DNA from: Arthrobacter_M sp030063245
GTDB taxonomy: Bacteria > Actinomycetota > Actinomycetes > Actinomycetales > Micrococcaceae
DNA: 64,000 nucleotides
Reading direction: 5' to 3'
Assembly (NCBI RefSeq): GCF_051131705.1
Contig: NZ_CP180316.1
Coordinates: 3,968,001-4,032,000 of the forward strand
Shown here: one piece after another, positions 53,754 to 62,801 of the stretch
How positions within the stretch are numbered: the first letter of the stretch is position 1
How the letters are laid out: each line of letters opens with the position of its first letter
The notes under the pieces: model-generated
Told to the model about the DNA's origin: nothing
Databases searched by the model: none
Seen by the model: only the letters and a program-made list of their open reading frames with translations
Position numbers and translations under genes: made by a program

Positions 53754-55081
53754 AGCCGGTCCGCCTGTCCCTGACCGGTGACAGGTATTGGACCGGTGCA
53801 GCTGGCCGCCGGTACGGTGATTTCCCCGCGAGCCGCCTTCGCCGCGATATCGCGGCGGTACTGTGAGCCGTCCAGCTTGATCAGCGAGACGCCGTCGTAG
53901 GCCCGTTCGCGGGCCTCCTCCAGATCGATTCCCAAGGCAACCACGGCGAGCACCCGGCCGCCCGCGCTGACGGTCTTGCCGTCGTCGTCCAGCGCCGTTC
54001 CGGCGTGCAGCACATGCACCTGCTCCAGGGCGTTGGCCTTGTTCAGGCCGCGGATCCTGTCGCCCATGCGCGGCGCGTCCGGGTAATTTTCGGACGCCAG
54101 GACGACGGCGACGGCACTGTCTGGCGACCAACGCAGGTCCTCGGCCTCGTCCAGTTGGCCGCGCGCGGCCGCCATCAGCAGGCCGCCCAGCGGCGTCTTC
54201 AGCCGGGCGAGCACAGCCTGCGTTTCCGGGTCCCCGAAACGCGCGTTGAACTCGATCACCCGCATCCCACGGCTGGTCAGCGCCAGCCCACAGTAGAGCA
54301 CGCCCACGAAGGGAGTCCCGCGGCGGGCCATTTCATCGACGGTGGGCTGGGCCACGCGGGAGATGACCTCCTCGACCAGACCCGTTGGCGCCCAGTCCAG
54401 CGGCGAATAGGCCCCCATGCCGCCGGTGTTCGGGCCCTCGTCGCCATCGAAAATACGCTTGAAATCCTGTGCCGGGGCCAGCGGAACCACGCTTCGGCCG
54501 TCGGCGAGCACGAAGAGCGACACTTCGGGGCCGTCCAGGAACTCTTCGATGACCACCTCGCCGCCGGCGTCGAAGCAGCTCTGCGCGTGGGCCAGCGCTT
54601 CGGCACGGTCCGAGGTGACCACAACGCCCTTGCCCGCCGCGAGTCCGTCGTCCTTGACTACGAACGGGGCGCCAAAGGCATCGAGCGCGTCTGCGGCCTG
54701 CTCGGCATTGCTGGCGACCCGGGCCATCGCGGTTGGAACGCCTGCTTCGGCCATGACCTGCTTGGCAAACGCCTTGGACGCCTCCAGCCGGGCGGCCTCC
54801 TTGCCGGGGCCGAAAACGGGGATGCCGGCCGCGCGGACGGCATCGGCAACTCCCGCGGCCAGCGGTGCCTCGGGGCCGACGACGACCAGATCCACCGTCA
54901 GGCGGGTGGCCAAAGCCGTCACCGCTGCCGGGTCATTAGCGTCCACGCTGTGTGTCGGCACCAGCTTGCCGATGCCGGCATTGCCGGGGGCAGCGTGAAC
55001 CTCGGAAACGTTGGGGTCGCTGAGCAGGGAACGGACTATGGCATGTTCGCGGCCACCGGGGCCAATCACGAGAACCTTCAC
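53750..55081 (-). CDS. purD: Phosphoribosylamine-glycine ligase (GAR synthetase)
   Basis: 443 aa, GTG start at 55081. Second step of purine synthesis. N-domain 'VIGPGGREHAIVRSL', ATP-grasp loop 'VKDDGLAAGKGVVV', 'GDEGPNTGGMGAYSP' and 'FNARFGDPETQ' are all present. A short extension of about 20 residues ('CTGPIPVTGQGQADRL') ends it. TACCCT followed by six bases and the GTG suggests a leaderless message. Operon with purC. Confidence 0.97.
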   Translation of the reverse strand: MKVLVIGPGGREHAIVRSLLSDPNVSEVHAAPGNAGIGKLVPTHSVDANDPAAVTALATRLTVDLVVVGPEAPLAAGVADAVRAAGIPVFGPGKEAARLEASKAFAKQVMAEAGVPTAMARVASNAEQAADALDAFGAPFVVKDDGLAAGKGVVVTSDRAEALAHAQSCFDAGGEVVIEEFLDGPEVSLFVLADGRSVVPLAPAQDFKRIFDGDEGPNTGGMGAYSPLDWAPTGLVEEVISRVAQPTVDEMARRGTPFVGVLYCGLALTSRGMRVIEFNARFGDPETQAVLARLKTPLGGLLMAAARGQLDEAEDLRWSPDSAVAVVLASENYPDAPRMGDRIRGLNKANALEQVHVLHAGTALDDDGKTVSAGGRVLAVVALGIDLEEARERAYDGVSLIKLDGSQYRRDIAAKAARGEITVPAASCTGPIPVTGQGQADRL

Positions 55082-55185
55082 GCTTCAAGGGTACTTTGCC
55101 CCGACGGGCGGGGGCTCAACGTGCGCAGCGGGCGGTGTGGCAGCCCGTGACGGGACACAGGACCAGGAAACCCGCCGCTCCTGCA

Positions 55186-55197
55186 TAGACTAAGCGG
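55186..55197 (+). promoter_or_regulatory. -10 box of a leaderless asparaginase transcript
   Basis: TAGACT (55186-55191), six bases, then ATG 55198. No ribosome site upstream. Confidence 0.55.
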
Positions 55198-56202
55198 ATG
55201 CTGCAAACATTCTCCGCCGACGCCGCCGTCGAACTAGCCGTGCTCGAACGCAGCGGGTTTGTCGAATCCCGTCACATCGGCTCCGCCGTTGTCCTGGCTG
55301 GAGATGGTTCCGTTGTCACATCGCTGGGCGACATCTCCGCCCCGATGTACCCGCGCTCCTCGCTAAAGCCGCTGCAGGCCCTCGCTTCGATGCAGGCGGG
55401 CGTCCCGCTGCGGGGCGTCCAGGCTGCCATGGCCTGCGGCAGCCACGTGGGCTCGCAGGAGCACAGGGACGTGGTGGAGGGGATGCTCCGGGCCGGCGGG
55501 ATTACGGAGCAGGATCTCCGCTGCCCGGAGGATTGGCCGGAGGACGCCCGGGCCTGGATCGAGACGATTCGTGCCGGAGGCGGCAAGAGCAAGATCGCGA
55601 TGAACTGTTCCGGCAAACACGCCGCCTTCCTCTGGGCGTGCACCGAGAACGGCTGGGACCTGCGCTCCTATTTGGAGCCGAACCATCCCCTGCAGCAGCT
55701 GGTCCGCTCGGTGATCGAGGAATACACACAGGAATCGGTGGTGCATACCGGCGTGGACGGCTGCGGAGCTCCCGTCACTGCGGTGTCACTGACCGGCCTG
55801 GCGAGGGCCTACTCCAAGCTGGCGAAGGCCCCGGCCGATAAGAATGCAAATGCCCGTGCCGCCACCATCACCACATCGATGCTGGACTACCCGTGGGCGG
55901 TGCACGGCAGCGGCAAATCGGACACGGTGGTGATGGAGGAACTGGGAATTCTCACCAAACGCGGTGCCGAGGGCGTCCTGGCGATATCCACCCCCACAGG
56001 CGCCGCGGTGGCACTGAAAATGCTGGATGGAAACGGCCGCGCGGCAACATTGGTGGGGCTGACATTGCTGGCCGCTGCGGGGGCGGTGGATGCACCCGAT
56101 GTGGCGCGCGTGCTGGAGCGCGTGGTCTCTCCCATTACGGGCGGCGGACGTCCGGTGGGCAGCCTGCGCCTGAGCTCGACCGTCAGCGCACTCTTGGATT
56201 AG
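55198..56202 (+). CDS. L-asparaginase II family protein
   Basis: 334 aa of the Rhizobium etli AnsA-like (PF06089) family, which hydrolyses asparagine to aspartate and ammonia and is unrelated to the E. coli enzymes. Landmarks: 'VLERSGFVESRHIGSAVV', 'YPRSSLKPLQALA', 'IAMNCSGKHAAFLWA', 'GVDGCGAPVTAVSL' and a C-terminal 'ISTPTGAAVALKMLDGN'. The serine-lysine pair in 'RSSLKP' is the likely active site. Divergent from purD with about 115 bp between starts. Cytosolic. Confidence 0.9.
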   Translation: MLQTFSADAAVELAVLERSGFVESRHIGSAVVLAGDGSVVTSLGDISAPMYPRSSLKPLQALASMQAGVPLRGVQAAMACGSHVGSQEHRDVVEGMLRAGGITEQDLRCPEDWPEDARAWIETIRAGGGKSKIAMNCSGKHAAFLWACTENGWDLRSYLEPNHPLQQLVRSVIEEYTQESVVHTGVDGCGAPVTAVSLTGLARAYSKLAKAPADKNANARAATITTSMLDYPWAVHGSGKSDTVVMEELGILTKRGAEGVLAISTPTGAAVALKMLDGNGRAATLVGLTLLAAAGAVDAPDVARVLERVVSPITGGGRPVGSLRLSSTVSALLD

Positions 56203-56221
56203 CCGACTCATGGCCTAGCCC

Positions 56222-56272
56222 GGCTGTTGGCTTAGCCGGGCTGTTGGATTAGCCGGGCTGTTGGATTAGCCG
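56222..56272. repeat. 17-bp tandem repeat, 3 units
   Basis: Three units of GGCTGTTGGMTTAGCCG downstream of the asparaginase stop, each with a GGCT/AGCC dyad; degenerate traces continue on both sides. Possibly an expanding terminator-like element. Confidence 0.75.
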
Positions 56273-56408
56273 AATTCAGGGGTTGGCCCGGCTTTTGAAT
56301 CAACACAGCCGAAGCGGTGAAACACGGCCGACAAGTGGGGCGACATGGCCCTTCGACAGCTTATTCCTGGGGCAGACTCCCCACTCGAGGGCGGAATGGA
56401 GGGCCACG

Positions 56409-56762
56409 ATGGTCGCGAGGCGGCGGGTGGAGATTGTGGTTGGCCTGGCCGCCGTGGCGGCTTGGCAGGCCGGCCCGGTGGACCGCGGGACCTTGGCAAC
56501 GGCAGTCCGCTACACGCTCGAAGAGGTGGCAGCCAGGGCGCCGGGGAATTCGGTGGAGGTCCGGGTGCCCCCGTTTGGAGTGGCCCAATGCGTAGCCGGA
56601 CCCCGGCATACCCGCGGAACACCGCCCAATGTCGTTGAGTGCGACGCCGACACCTGGCTGGGGATGGCCGCGGGCCGGCTGAGCTGGGCAGATGCCGTTG
56701 CCGCCGGGAGCGTGGCCGCGTCAGGACTGCGGGCCGATCTGGCGGGTCTGCTCCCGCTCTGA
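56409..56762 (+). CDS. Sterol-carrier-family (SCP-like) protein
   Basis: 117 aa from ATG 56409; the frame is open further upstream but that part lacks family likeness. The sequence 'VPPFGVAQCVAGPRHTRGTPPNVVECDADTWLGMAAGRLSWADAVAAGSVAASGLRADL' region is typical of the bacterial SCP-2-related domain found beside purF in Actinobacteria. It should bind a hydrophobic ligand; the ligand is unknown. Confidence 0.8.
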   Translation: MVARRRVEIVVGLAAVAAWQAGPVDRGTLATAVRYTLEEVAARAPGNSVEVRVPPFGVAQCVAGPRHTRGTPPNVVECDADTWLGMAAGRLSWADAVAAGSVAASGLRADLAGLLPL

Positions 56763-56842
56763 CCGTCGCCCGCGTCATCCATCCGCCCGCTCTGCCCGCC
56801 GCCCGCGGTGCAGGTGCCTCCAGCGCAGGTAGGCTTAAGACT

Positions 56843-57211
56843 ATGACTTCCCTGCCTTCCAGCGAGCCGAACCGCAGCCAGCCGCACGCATCCGAGCCGG
56901 TCCAGGAGGCACCCGAGCGGCGGCGGGCCACCGTGCGCCGGGCGCCGAAGTTTGTCCCGTTCCTGGTGCTCGGCGCCCTGGTGGGCGTACTGGCCGCGGC
57001 GATAGTAGCCGTGGCCGGTCCCGGCAGCGCTAACTTCGACCGCAGCACGGTTTTCGGGTTCTTCGCCGTCCTGCTGGCCCTGCCGGGGGTGGCTTTGGGC
57101 GGCGTTCTGGCCCTGCTGCTGGACCGGGCCAGCATCCGCCGCAGCGAGCGGATTGTGCTCGAACGGGCGCCCGGTGACGACGCCGCTCCGGCCGCAGACC
57201 AGGTTCCGTGA
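56843..57211 (+). CDS. Small two-helix membrane protein upstream of purF
   Basis: 122 aa from ATG 56843. A polar N-terminus ('SSEPNRSQPHASEPVQEAPERRRATVRR') precedes two membrane helices (about 36-58 and 68-92) and an acidic end. Conserved by position in front of purF in Micrococcaceae as I recall; function unknown. TAGGCT, seven bases, then the ATG suggests a leaderless message. Confidence 0.75.
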   Translation: MTSLPSSEPNRSQPHASEPVQEAPERRRATVRRAPKFVPFLVLGALVGVLAAAIVAVAGPGSANFDRSTVFGFFAVLLALPGVALGGVLALLLDRASIRRSERIVLERAPGDDAAPAADQVP

Positions 57212-57232
57212 CCCCCTCCCGGCAATACGTGA

Positions 57233-57244
57233 GATAATTCTCTG
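57233..57244 (+). promoter_or_regulatory. -10 box of a leaderless purF transcript
   Basis: GATAAT (57233-57238), six bases (TCTCTG), then GTG 57245. No Shine-Dalgarno sequence lies before the GTG. Confidence 0.6.
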
Positions 57245-58834
57245 GTGGCACGCGGAGACGGAAAACTTTCCCATGATCTTTTACCCGGTGAAAAAGGCCC
57301 CCAGGATGCCTGTGGCGTCTTTGGTGTTTGGGCACCCGGTGAAGAGGTCGCAAAACTAACCTATTACGGGCTGTATGCGCTACAGCACCGCGGACAAGAA
57401 TCGGCCGGCATTGCCACCAGCGACGGCAACCGGATCAGCGTCTACAAGGATATGGGCCTGGTGTCCCAGGTCTTCGATGAGACGACGCTTAATACGCTCA
57501 CCGGGCACATCGCCGTCGGGCATTGCCGGTATTCCACCACCGGTTCGTCCAACTGGGCCAACGCACAGCCCACCCTGGGTGCCACCGCAACTGGTACCGT
57601 GGCGCTGGCCCATAACGGCAACCTAACCAACACCGCCGAGCTCTATGACATGGTGCTCGAACGCCATGGCAAGCCGACGTCCGGCGAAATGGCGCAGGGC
57701 AATACGTCCGACACGGCGCTGGTCACCACCCTGCTCAAGGGCGACGACGACCGTTCCCTTGAGGACACCGCAATGGACCTGCTGCCGAAAATCCACGGCG
57801 CGTTCTGTTTCGTCTTCATGGATGAAGGCACCCTCTACGCCGCCCGCGATCCGCACGGCGTCCGGCCGCTGGTGCTCGGCCGGCTGCAGCGCGGCTGGGT
57901 GGTTGCCTCCGAGGGCGCCGCCTTGGCGACCGTGGGTGCAAGCTACATCCGGGACATCGAGCCCGGCGAATTTATTGCCATTGACGAGGACGGCGTCCGG
58001 AGCCAGCGGTTCGCGCCGTCCACCCCGGCCGGCTGCGTCTTCGAATACGTCTATCTGGCCCGGCCGGATGCCACGATTGCCGGCCGCTCGGTCTACGAAT
58101 CCCGCGTGGAAATGGGCCGGCAGCTGGCCCGGGAAAACAGCTTCGATGCGGATATTGTGATTCCTGTGCCGGAGTCCGGAACGCCTGCCGCCGTCGGTTA
58201 TGCGGAGGAATCCGGCATCCCGTTTGCGCACGGCTTCGTCAAGAACGCCTATGTGGGGCGGACATTCATCCAACCCAGCGAGACGCTGCGCCAGCTCGGT
58301 ATCCGGCTGAAACTCAATGCGCTGGAATCCGTCATCCGCGGCAAACGCATTGTGGTGGTGGATGATTCGATCGTCCGCGGAAACACCCAGCGCGCCGTGG
58401 TCCGGATGCTCCGTGAGGCCGGCGCAGCCGAGGTGCATGTCAAGATTTCTTCGCCGCCCGTGCGCTGGCCCTGTTTTTACGGCATTGACTTTGCCTCCCG
58501 CGCGGAGCTGATCGCCAACGGGGCCGCCATTGACGAGATCAGCAAGTCGATCGGCGCCGATTCACTGGCCTACATCTCCGAGGACGGCATGATCAATGCC
58601 ACCCTGCAGCCGCGCGAGCGCCTCTGCACGGCCTGCTTCACGGGCGTCTACCCGATCAAACTGCCGACGGCGGACCGGCTCGGAAAGAATCTGCTGGAAC
58701 GTACCGATCCGGCCGATGACACCACCTCCACCGGCTGCGACCCGGGGCCGGACGCCGAGCTTGAACCCCTGCTGACACCCAGCGACAGGCACACCGCCGG
58801 CGCGCACGATGACCAAAAGAAAGAGACAGTATGA
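57245..58834 (+). CDS. purF: Amidophosphoribosyltransferase
   Basis: 529 aa, GTG start. First committed step of purine synthesis, moving glutamine nitrogen to PRPP. A 22-residue propeptide precedes the catalytic Cys23 in 'QDACGVFGVW'; the glutaminase domain has 'GHCRYSTTGSSNWANAQP', and the PRPP loop is 'RIVVVDDSIVRGNTQRAVV'. Cysteines suited to an Fe-S cluster ('RLCTACFTGVYP') are present. The last 45 residues are an acidic tail. ATGA overlap with purM. Confidence 0.97.
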   Translation: MARGDGKLSHDLLPGEKGPQDACGVFGVWAPGEEVAKLTYYGLYALQHRGQESAGIATSDGNRISVYKDMGLVSQVFDETTLNTLTGHIAVGHCRYSTTGSSNWANAQPTLGATATGTVALAHNGNLTNTAELYDMVLERHGKPTSGEMAQGNTSDTALVTTLLKGDDDRSLEDTAMDLLPKIHGAFCFVFMDEGTLYAARDPHGVRPLVLGRLQRGWVVASEGAALATVGASYIRDIEPGEFIAIDEDGVRSQRFAPSTPAGCVFEYVYLARPDATIAGRSVYESRVEMGRQLARENSFDADIVIPVPESGTPAAVGYAEESGIPFAHGFVKNAYVGRTFIQPSETLRQLGIRLKLNALESVIRGKRIVVVDDSIVRGNTQRAVVRMLREAGAAEVHVKISSPPVRWPCFYGIDFASRAELIANGAAIDEISKSIGADSLAYISEDGMINATLQPRERLCTACFTGVYPIKLPTADRLGKNLLERTDPADDTTSTGCDPGPDAELEPLLTPSDRHTAGAHDDQKKETV

Positions 58835-59985
58835 CTTCCGCTGGGCAGAACTCCGCACCGTCCGGCGCTGCCGGGATTACCTACGCCAGTGCAGGTGTCG
58901 ACGTCGAGGCGGGCGACCGGGCCGTCGAACTGATGAAGGGCGCCGTCAAGGCGACGCATGGCCCCGAGGTGCTGGGCGGTGTGGGCGGCTTTGCCGGCCT
59001 GTACGACGTTTCCCGGCTGTTGACCTACACGAAGCCGCTGCTCGCCACCTCCACCGACGGTGTCGGCACCAAGGTCGCTATCGCCCAGGCCATGGACATC
59101 CACGACACGATTGGCTTCGATCTGGTCGGCATGGTGGTCGATGACATCGTAGTGGTAGGCGCCGAGCCGCTGTTCATGACGGACTACATCGCCTGCGGCA
59201 AGGTGGTCCCCGAACGCATCGCGGACATCGTCCGCGGCATCGCCGCGGCCTGCGAGGTGGCCGGCACCGCGCTGGTGGGTGGCGAAACGGCCGAACACCC
59301 GGGGCTGTTGGGCGAAAGCGAGTACGACGTTGCCGGCGCGGCGACCGGTGTGGTGGAAGCGGCTAATCTGTTGGGACCGGACCGCGTCCGCGCGGGCGAC
59401 GTGGTGATCGGCATGGCCTCCTCAGGCCTGCACTCCAACGGCTATTCACTGGTGCGCCGGGTGATTAATCATGCCGGCTGGGCACTGGACCGCCAGGTCT
59501 CGGAGCTCGGCCGCACGCTCGGCGAGGAGCTGTTGGAGCCGACGCGGGTTTATGCCGCGGACTGCCTGGACCTGGCCCGCTTTTTGCCCGTCGGATCCCC
59601 CGCCGGTGTGCATGGTTTCAGTCACATCACCGGCGGAGGATTGGCCGCGAACCTGGCCCGGGTGCTGCCGCAGGGCCTCGTCGCAACGGTGGACCGCTCC
59701 ACCTGGAGCCTGCCGGCCATCTTCAAGCTCGTCGCGGAACTGGGCAACGTCCCGCTGGCCGATCTCGAGCGAACCCTGAATCTCGGCGTTGGCATGATCG
59801 CGATCGTCTCCGCCGAAGCCGCGGACGCCGCCGTCGCCCGTCTCACCGAACGCGGACTGCCCGCCTGGATGATGGGCACCGTCTCCGCGCAGTCCGTGGA
59901 CATGAACAGGACCGGCCCGGACTACGTCCAGGGAGCCAAGGGAGTCGACGGCGGCGCTGTCAGGCTGGTCAGCACCTACGCCTGA
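58831..59985 (+). CDS. purM: Phosphoribosylformylglycinamidine cyclo-ligase (AIR synthetase)
   Basis: 384 aa, starts in the purF stop (ATGA). Fifth step of purine synthesis. Family marks: 'YASAGVDVEAGDRAVELMK', 'STDGVGTKVAIAQ', 'VDDIVVVGAEPLFMTDYIA', 'ALVGGETAEHPGL' and 'GFSHITGGGLAANLARVLP'. Ends with a short extension. Next gene is convergent. Confidence 0.97.
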   Translation: MTSAGQNSAPSGAAGITYASAGVDVEAGDRAVELMKGAVKATHGPEVLGGVGGFAGLYDVSRLLTYTKPLLATSTDGVGTKVAIAQAMDIHDTIGFDLVGMVVDDIVVVGAEPLFMTDYIACGKVVPERIADIVRGIAAACEVAGTALVGGETAEHPGLLGESEYDVAGAATGVVEAANLLGPDRVRAGDVVIGMASSGLHSNGYSLVRRVINHAGWALDRQVSELGRTLGEELLEPTRVYAADCLDLARFLPVGSPAGVHGFSHITGGGLAANLARVLPQGLVATVDRSTWSLPAIFKLVAELGNVPLADLERTLNLGVGMIAIVSAEAADAAVARLTERGLPAWMMGTVSAQSVDMNRTGPDYVQGAKGVDGGAVRLVSTYA

Positions 59986-60085
59986 CCACCAGAGCGGCCT
60001 GCGCCTGACACCCGAGCACCGTCCGCTTCTTCGTCGCTCCATCCACCCCGTCATCCGCGGCTCCGGCCACCCCGTTATCCACCAC

Positions 60086-60871
60086 CTATGCGCCCATCCC
60101 CCCGGCCATGAGAGCGAAGACGGCGCCCTGCGGATCGCTGAACACGCCCATTCTGCCGATCGTCGAAACATCGAACGGTGGAGCTATGACGTGACCGCCC
60201 AGCTCGGCAATCTTCGCGGCGGTCACGTCCACATCCGCCACGTTGAAATACACGGTCCAGTTGTTCGGCATTTCCGGCATCGGCTTAGCCAGCGCGCCGC
60301 CCACGCTCCGGCCACTGACCATCAGCTGGGTATAATCGCTCATGTCCCCGGCAGGTCCGGTCTCGGCTTCCAGCCCGGCAACGGACCGGTAGAACGGCAG
60401 CACAGCCGCCACGTCGTCGACCTGGAGTTCATTCCAGATGACCGCGCCGGGCTCATTAACTACACTGGAACCGATCATCCCCTTGGCTTCCCACAGCCCC
60501 ACCGGTGTTCCGGACGAATCGGTGGCGATGACCATGCGTCCGTTCCCCGGGACCTCGTCCGGTGGGAACATCAGTGATCCGCCTGCCTCCGTGACCCGCG
60601 CTGCGGCTTCGTCTACGTTGTCCACAGCCAAGTACGTGGTCCAGTTGGACGGGATCCCGGAAGCTGCCATCTCCGGCATTTGCTGCGACAGGCCGGCTAC
60701 ATTGCCGCTGTTTTTGGTCGCGAGGTAATACGTCATCTCCGGGCTCATCACATTGGCCGCATACTCCCAACCGAAGATTCCGGCGTAGAAAGCCCTGGCT
60801 CCGTCCACGTCGGTGCTGGAGAGGTCCACCCAGCAGGGGGTTCCTTGCGCATAGCTGTCTACGGTGGGCAT
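60086..60871 (-). CDS. Glyoxalase/VOC-family protein, two domains
   Basis: 261 aa from ATG 60871. Two vicinal-oxygen-chelate domains in tandem ('CWVDLSSTDVDGARAFYAGIFGWEY' and 'IWNELQVDDVAAVLPFYRSVAGLE'), each with the beta-alpha-beta-beta-beta pattern. Metal-ligand glutamates/histidines are not well conserved, so it may be a binding or resistance-type protein rather than an enzyme. Similar proteins are common in actinobacteria, substrate unknown. The in-frame extension to 61018 has no ribosome site. Confidence 0.85.
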   Translation of the reverse strand: MPTVDSYAQGTPCWVDLSSTDVDGARAFYAGIFGWEYAANVMSPEMTYYLATKNSGNVAGLSQQMPEMAASGIPSNWTTYLAVDNVDEAAARVTEAGGSLMFPPDEVPGNGRMVIATDSSGTPVGLWEAKGMIGSSVVNEPGAVIWNELQVDDVAAVLPFYRSVAGLEAETGPAGDMSDYTQLMVSGRSVGGALAKPMPEMPNNWTVYFNVADVDVTAAKIAELGGHVIAPPFDVSTIGRMGVFSDPQGAVFALMAGGMGA

Positions 60872-61102
60872 TGCAAATCCTTTCCGAGCGGATGTGAAAG
60901 TGCCGAAGAGGCACCCTCTGGTGTCCCGCACAGCAGCAGGCCGGCGGCGGTCCCAAAGCCATCCAAGCACTCCGACGTCCGGCTGGGAAGAGGTCCCGGA
61001 CAGAAACCTTCCGGGCACAACAAATACCCCGCCTGGTCGGCCCGGTAACCGGAACCATCACATCTGGCAGGGTGTTGTTGCATCTCAGGCAGGTCTGCGG
61101 AC

Positions 61103-61336
61103 CTAGCCGATACGGCGGGTGTCCACCTCGTCGTCGTCCTCCGAAAACTTGTCCGCATACTTGTCCTCGTACGCCGAATAGTCCGGCTCTACGGGACTCT
61201 CCGTGTAGCGGCTGGAGACACGCCTCTCGGTGGCCCCCAGTTCGCGCTGGAGCGCCGTGTAATCAGTGTTCGGGGAGTAATACTTGATGTCCCGAGCCTG
61301 CTTGGTTGCCTTAGCCTTTTGACGGCCGCGCCCCAT
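61103..61336 (-). CDS. DUF3073 family protein
   Basis: 77 aa beginning 'GRGRQKAKATKQARDIKYYSP' and rich in acidic residues toward the end ('EDKYADKFSEDDDEVDTRR'). This is the actinobacterial DUF3073 family, function unknown, usually abundant and near purine genes. GGGGGTCACGCC before the ATG gives a weak ribosome site. The upstream 282 bp (61337-61618) hold the divergent promoters and no other gene I can support. Confidence 0.88.
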   Translation of the reverse strand: MGRGRQKAKATKQARDIKYYSPNTDYTALQRELGATERRVSSRYTESPVEPDYSAYEDKYADKFSEDDDEVDTRRIG

Positions 61337-61618
61337 GGCGTGACCCCCTTTTGCACTCGGACCGGAGGTGGTCGCTCGGCTAAGAGCGAGGCCCCGGAAT
61401 GTTTGGTCAATTTGTCGTAACTCTAGATTACATGCTTTCCCCCGTCTCCGTGCGCGCATGCGCCCTCGCATCTTCGGTAGAGTCGTTTTCAAGGGAACCG
61501 AGGCAGCGCCGGAAACAGGCGGTCGGCCGCAGGCACGACGTGATCGCCGGCGGTTTTTCCTTGGCGACGGATGGCTGCGGATGGCAGCAGTGGACCGGCA
61601 GGAAAGGTGTTTTCTTCG

Positions 61619-62785
61619 ATGAGCAAGCAGGACGACGATCAGACGGGGGCCGACCGGAGCGTGGGAGCGCGGAGCGGGAAGGCGCGCGGCGATGAGGGGC
61701 ACGACGACGGCGGTACGGCGGTTCCGCCGACCCCTCCTTCCGTGCCGGAGCCGGCAGTGTCCGAAGACGCCAATATTCAGCTCGAAGAGCCGCACCTTGC
61801 TGCTGCCGAAATCAGTAGCGAGGTAGCGCAATCCACCTCGTTGAATGAGGTGGAGGCCGAGGCCGCGCGGGTCGCCGAGGAAGCGCAGGCGACCGGAACC
61901 ATGGTGGCCGGCAACGAGTTTAAGGCGCCGCCGGCACCCGCTTTGCCCAGGGGTGATGCAGACAGCGGCGATGCCGACAGAAATACCCCCACGGCCCCGC
62001 GTGCCGCAGCCACTTCGGCGGACAATGAACGCGGCGCCGGACCGGCAGCCACAGTGCCGACCGACCCCACGGCAGCACCGGCCGCAGGCAATCCGTGGAG
62101 CAAATCCGCGACCGTCCCGGCCCACCCGGCTGGGGCCCACCCGGTCCCGGCCCACCCGGCTGCGGCCGCCACCCGGTCAGGCAACCCGGCGGGTGGCAGC
62201 AACCCCAAGTTGTACATTATGATCGGCCTCGCGGTCATCGGCGTGCTGCTGATCATCGGAGCAATCTGGCTGATCGTCTCTCTCCTCAGCGGATCCCGGG
62301 ATCAGGCCCCCGTATCGAGCGCGGCACAGACGTCTGCAGCGACGAACCCGGCAGCTTCCAGCGCGGTCAACACCCCGAACCCGTCGGCCTCCCCTTCCCT
62401 CACCTCGACCCCGTCGCCGAACAACAACGGCGTGATTGCAACCAATGTTCCGCCGCTGAAGTGGGCGAAAGGCGATTGCCTGAAGAGTTTTCAGAGCGCC
62501 AGCCAAAATGCCGACGTGGTGGATTGCACCGCTGCCCATTCCGCACAGCTGGTGGGGACCTACACCTACCCGGCGGGTGCCGATTACCCCGGACTGGATG
62601 CCCTCAAAGCGAAGGCAACCGACACCTGCAATGCCGTCAAACTCTCCAGCGCCGCCAATAACTACACCTACAAACCGAAGTCCGGATATCCGTCGGAAAG
62701 CACTTGGTCGAAGGGCGACCGCCGAGTGGACTGCATCATCGTGGACGATTCGGGCGAGAACATTAAGGAGTCCCTGCTGGGCTAG
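61619..62785 (+). CDS. Membrane protein with C-terminal septum-formation domain
   Basis: 388 aa from ATG 61619. About 195 disordered residues rich in Ala, Pro, Thr and acidic residues are followed by one membrane helix ('LYIMIGLAVIGVLLIIGAIW', about 201-225), a Ser/Pro linker and an extracellular domain ('KWAKGDCLKSFQ', 'VVDCTAAHSAQLVGTYTYP', 'RRVDCIIVDDSG') with four cysteines probably forming two disulfides. This is the 'septum formation' domain family of actinobacteria. Its role in division is inferred from the family name only. Confidence 0.82.
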   Translation: MSKQDDDQTGADRSVGARSGKARGDEGHDDGGTAVPPTPPSVPEPAVSEDANIQLEEPHLAAAEISSEVAQSTSLNEVEAEAARVAEEAQATGTMVAGNEFKAPPAPALPRGDADSGDADRNTPTAPRAAATSADNERGAGPAATVPTDPTAAPAAGNPWSKSATVPAHPAGAHPVPAHPAAAATRSGNPAGGSNPKLYIMIGLAVIGVLLIIGAIWLIVSLLSGSRDQAPVSSAAQTSAATNPAASSAVNTPNPSASPSLTSTPSPNNNGVIATNVPPLKWAKGDCLKSFQSASQNADVVDCTAAHSAQLVGTYTYPAGADYPGLDALKAKATDTCNAVKLSSAANNYTYKPKSGYPSESTWSKGDRRVDCIIVDDSGENIKESLLG

Positions 62786-62801
62786 CCGGACCGCGGATGG
62801 G

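Noticed and set aside
52851..54131. A 426-aa purC with a long N-terminal extension
   Set aside because: The extra 126 residues are purD read out of frame; the GTGA overlap at 53753 gives a normal 300-aa enzyme.
61440..61618. A riboswitch upstream of the septum-formation-domain gene
   Set aside because: GC-rich with some pairing potential, but no known riboswitch core could be matched.
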